A stretch of 15,764 nt of DNA from the NCBI GenBank assembly GCA_964626015.1, contig CAZVCC010000065.1, positions 1 through 15,764 of the forward strand, read 5' to 3'. Every line of letters begins with the position of its first letter. The stretch's first letter is position 1. The position numbers and the translations under genes were made by a program. This document shows, piece by piece, positions 15,730-15,764 of the stretch. This DNA is from CAIKZJ01 sp964626015. Its GTDB lineage: Bacteria > Bacteroidota > Ignavibacteria > Tepidaquicellales > Tepidaquicellaceae. Below the pieces are notes generated by a model. That model ran no database searches and had not been told where the DNA came from. It saw only the letters and a program-made list of their open reading frames with translations.

Positions 15730-15764
15730 TTTCCTAATCTTATCTGTTTACAATAATTTAATGC

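Overview
The window looks like chromosomal DNA from an A+T-rich bacterium of the Bacteroidota/Chlorobiota side of the FCB group, most likely an Ignavibacteria-like lineage. Three secreted proteins end in the 'QNYPNPFN' type A sorting domain of the type IX secretion system (T9SS), and start codons are preceded by A/T-rich leaders without a clear Shine-Dalgarno. The phylum call is inference from protein style; no rRNA is present.

Layout. (1) Positions 1-2454, minus strand: a compact unit of a DNA-3-methyladenine glycosylase, an MBL-fold/beta-CASP hydrolase and a SET-domain protein cut by the window edge. The first two overlap by 4 nt (ATGA) and the third follows after 10 nt. (2) 2623-5493, plus: a large secreted subtilisin-like protease with a T9SS sorting domain, followed by a strong intrinsic terminator. 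(3) 5550-9600: an accessory, degenerate region. It holds a cluster of small palindromes and an imperfect direct repeat; a tandem duplication of about 1.62 kb (5980-7601 and 7788-9409) carrying two paralogous Asp-box/Ycf48-like propeller proteins with T9SS tails; remnants of a second gene family between and around them (a bare 3' tail, an 81-codon truncated gene, and a start leader joined to an orphan sorting-domain tail); and a terminator. (4) 9725-14982, plus: the conserved translation/transcription cluster rimP-nusA-infB-rbfA behind a terminator-like leader hairpin. (5) 14984-15685, minus: truB, convergent with rbfA with one base between the stop codons, whereas truB is usually the next co-directional gene.

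How the parts work together. RimP and RbfA mature the 30S subunit, IF2 starts translation, NusA controls transcript elongation and termination (and may act on its own leader), and TruB modifies the tRNA T-loop. The secreted proteins are exported through the Sec system and then, by their tails, through T9SS to the cell surface; no T9SS machinery is encoded here. The minus-strand unit pairs base-excision repair with a predicted nucleic-acid hydrolase and a predicted protein-lysine methyltransferase; the functional link is unproven.

No RNA genes, CRISPR array, transposase, phage genes or clear new defence system were seen. The most informative part is the duplicated, mosaic surface-protein region with its relics.
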